Positions 6,535 to 7,374 of a stretch of 7,374 nt of DNA are shown piece after piece. The notes beneath the pieces are model-generated. The model ran no database searches, was not told the origin of the DNA, and saw only the letters and a program-made list of their open reading frames with translations. The stretch comes from Acholeplasmatales bacterium. GTDB taxonomy: Bacteria > Bacillota_I > Bacilli_A > Acholeplasmatales > Anaeroplasmataceae. The stretch spans positions 1-7,374 of the forward strand of contig JAILPD010000128.1 in the NCBI GenBank assembly GCA_024690445.1, read 5' to 3'. Numbering within the stretch: position 1 is the first letter of the stretch; every line of letters starts with the position of its first letter. A program made the position numbers and the translations under genes.

Positions 6535-7253
6535 CTATAATTTAAATCCAATAGCTTCCTTTCTTTCACTAACAAATCTAGAATAAATGCCATTATTTTT
6601 AATTAATTCATCATGCTTACCCATTTCAGCAATCTTACCATCATCAATAACAATAATATTATCAGCATTTCTAACAGTTTTTAATCTATGAGCAATCATA
6701 ATTACTGTCTTATTCTTAGTTAATGCATCTATAGCATTAATAAGCTTCTCTTCATTTTCTGGGTCAACATTCGCAGTTGCCTCATCTAGAATTACAATCT
6801 TAGAATTCTTTAATATAGCACGTGCTATTGATAATCTTTGTAATTCACCACCAGATAATGTAGAACCACCCTCACCAATAATTGTATTAATACCTTCAGG
6901 TAAATCATATACAAACTGGCAACATGCTAAATCTAGTGCATTCTTAATTTCTTCTTCAGTTGCATCCTCTTTGGCAATTCTTAAATTATTGATGATTGTA
7001 TCATTAAATAAATATACATTTTGGAATACAAATGTAAAATTCTCCATTAATGAATTAATGCTATAATCCTTAACATTAGTTCCGTCTAATAATACTTCTC
7101 CTTCTTGTACATCCCAAAATCTTGCCATTAAATGACATAATGTTGTTTTACCAGAGCCAGAAGGACCTACAAAGGCAACCTTTGTATTTTCTTCTATTTT
7201 AAGTGATACATCTTTAATAACATTCTTCTTTTCATAAGAGAATGTTACATTTT
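6535..7253 (-). CDS. ATP-binding domain of an ABC exporter, 5' end lost at an inverted duplication
   Basis: C-terminal nucleotide-binding domain of what is probably a fused permease-ATPase half exporter (MdlB/MsbA type, normally about 570-600 residues with six TM helices before this domain). The real homology begins at KNVTFSYEKKNV, reading from 7254 downward. Visible motifs are Walker A GPSGSGKTT (7167..7141), the Q-loop at FVFQN (7026..7012), signature LSGGE (6858..6844), Walker B IVILDEA (6798..6778) and the H-loop IAHRL (6696..6682). The RFWDVQEG stretch after Walker A is familiar from the YbtP/Q-like exporter group, a recollection only. The frame is open to an ATG at 7311, but its first 19 residues (MAILKLLMIV...) are the antisense of an inverted copy of this gene's own middle, not a permease end. 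The gene therefore cannot function as shown. It ends 68 bases before the PAP2 start, with no terminator between. Confidence 0.9.
6908..7028 (-). repeat. Inverted repeat arm 1, inside the ABC ATPase gene
   Basis: On the minus strand this 121-base stretch encodes the Q-loop to helical region (FQNVYLFNDTIINN through CCQFVY). It is repeated in inverted orientation at 7254..7374, pairing position x with 14282 minus x. I count two mismatches: 7024/7258 next to the junction and 6959/7323. Confidence 0.92.
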
Positions 7254-7374
7254 TATTACAAAATGTATATTTATTTAATGATACAATCATCAATAATTTA
7301 AGAATTGCCAAAGAGGATGCAATTGAAGAAGAAATTAAGAATGCACTAGATTTAGCATGTTGCCAGTTTGTATA
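7238..7374 (+). pseudogene. Inverted fragment of the ABC ATPase, open to the window end
   Basis: The only plus-strand stretch with recognisable protein content. The frame opens after a TAA at 7235-7237 and, from about 7259, reads QNVYLFNDTIINN and onward to CCQFVY, the same internal piece of the ABC ATPase as on the minus strand. It has no start codon with a ribosome binding site and no Walker A, because it begins downstream of that motif. It is a duplicated fragment, not a separate gene, unless the sequence beyond the window proves otherwise. Confidence 0.7.
7254..7374 (+). repeat. Inverted repeat arm 2, running to the window end
   Basis: Plus-strand copy of the segment whose original lies on the minus strand at 6908..7028, separated from it by 225 unique bases. 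The match is exact from 7259 onward except for T at 7323, which turns a Thr codon (ACT) into Ile (ATT). At the junction, ACATTTT (7247-7253) is followed after six bases by its reverse complement AAAATGT (7260-7266). ACATTTT also occurs at 7016-7022. The repeat is cut by the window end and may be longer. Confidence 0.92.

Noticed and set aside
7254..7311. Start of the ABC protein at the ATG at 7311
   Set aside because: The first 19 residues are the antisense strand of the inverted arm. They match no ABC exporter, and the expected permease domain is missing.
6908..7374. Insertion sequence or transposon ends suggested by the inverted repeats
   Set aside because: The arms are protein-coding ATPase sequence, not terminal repeats. 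No transposase lies between them, and I see no target-site duplication.
1..7374. Possible recoded TGA (Trp) genetic code, since no gene here stops with TGA (six TAA and three TAG)
   Set aside because: All Trp residues are TGG, and no conserved protein needs TGA read-through. Nine stop codons in AT-rich DNA are too few to infer recoding.
1..7374. CRISPR array, tRNA or rRNA genes, toxin-antitoxin pair, or defence system
   Set aside because: No regularly spaced repeats or RNA gene patterns were seen, and every gene but one belongs to an ordinary housekeeping or metabolic family. No undescribed system can be supported beyond the findings listed.

Overview
The window is AT-rich with strong AGGAGG-type ribosome binding sites, very short intergenic gaps and intrinsic terminators. 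All intact genes lie on the minus strand. Trp is always TGG and every family is full length under the standard code. This fits a low-GC Bacillota genome, perhaps a Bacilli/Erysipelotrichia-like or related gut lineage; the genus cannot be read from the sequence.

Reading in the direction of transcription (right to left), the window opens with the ATPase half of an ABC exporter (6535..about 7253) whose 5' end is lost at an inverted duplication. The last ~121 bases (7254..7374) are an almost exact inverted copy of an internal part of the same gene (6908..7028). Next comes a single-gene unit for a membrane PAP2-family phosphatase (5819..6466), with an extended -10 promoter upstream and a hairpin terminator downstream. 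Then comes a second single-gene unit for an Ldh_2-family NAD(P)-dependent 2-hydroxyacid/imino-acid dehydrogenase (4613..5722), also with its own terminator.

The rest (2..4526) is a tight run of six overlapping genes: tsaE, tsaB, a RimI protein carrying an extra C-terminal GNAT domain, a YbaK/EbsC-type aminoacyl-tRNA deacylase, tsaD, and a signal-peptide-bearing multi-TM protein of unknown function. Neighbours overlap by 1, 17, 23, 1 and 11 bp and each gene has its own Shine-Dalgarno, so co-transcription and translational coupling are likely. TsaE, TsaB and TsaD form the complex that puts threonylcarbamoyl on A37 of ANN-decoding tRNAs; TsaC/Sua5, which makes the substrate, is not here. RimI is classically linked to tsaB/tsaD, and YbaK adds tRNA proofreading, so the operon is themed around translation fidelity.

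I see no CRISPR, phage, toxin-antitoxin, insertion sequence or RNA gene. The most unusual points are the inverted duplication at the right end, the RimI-GNAT fusion, and the operon membership of YbaK and the unknown membrane protein.
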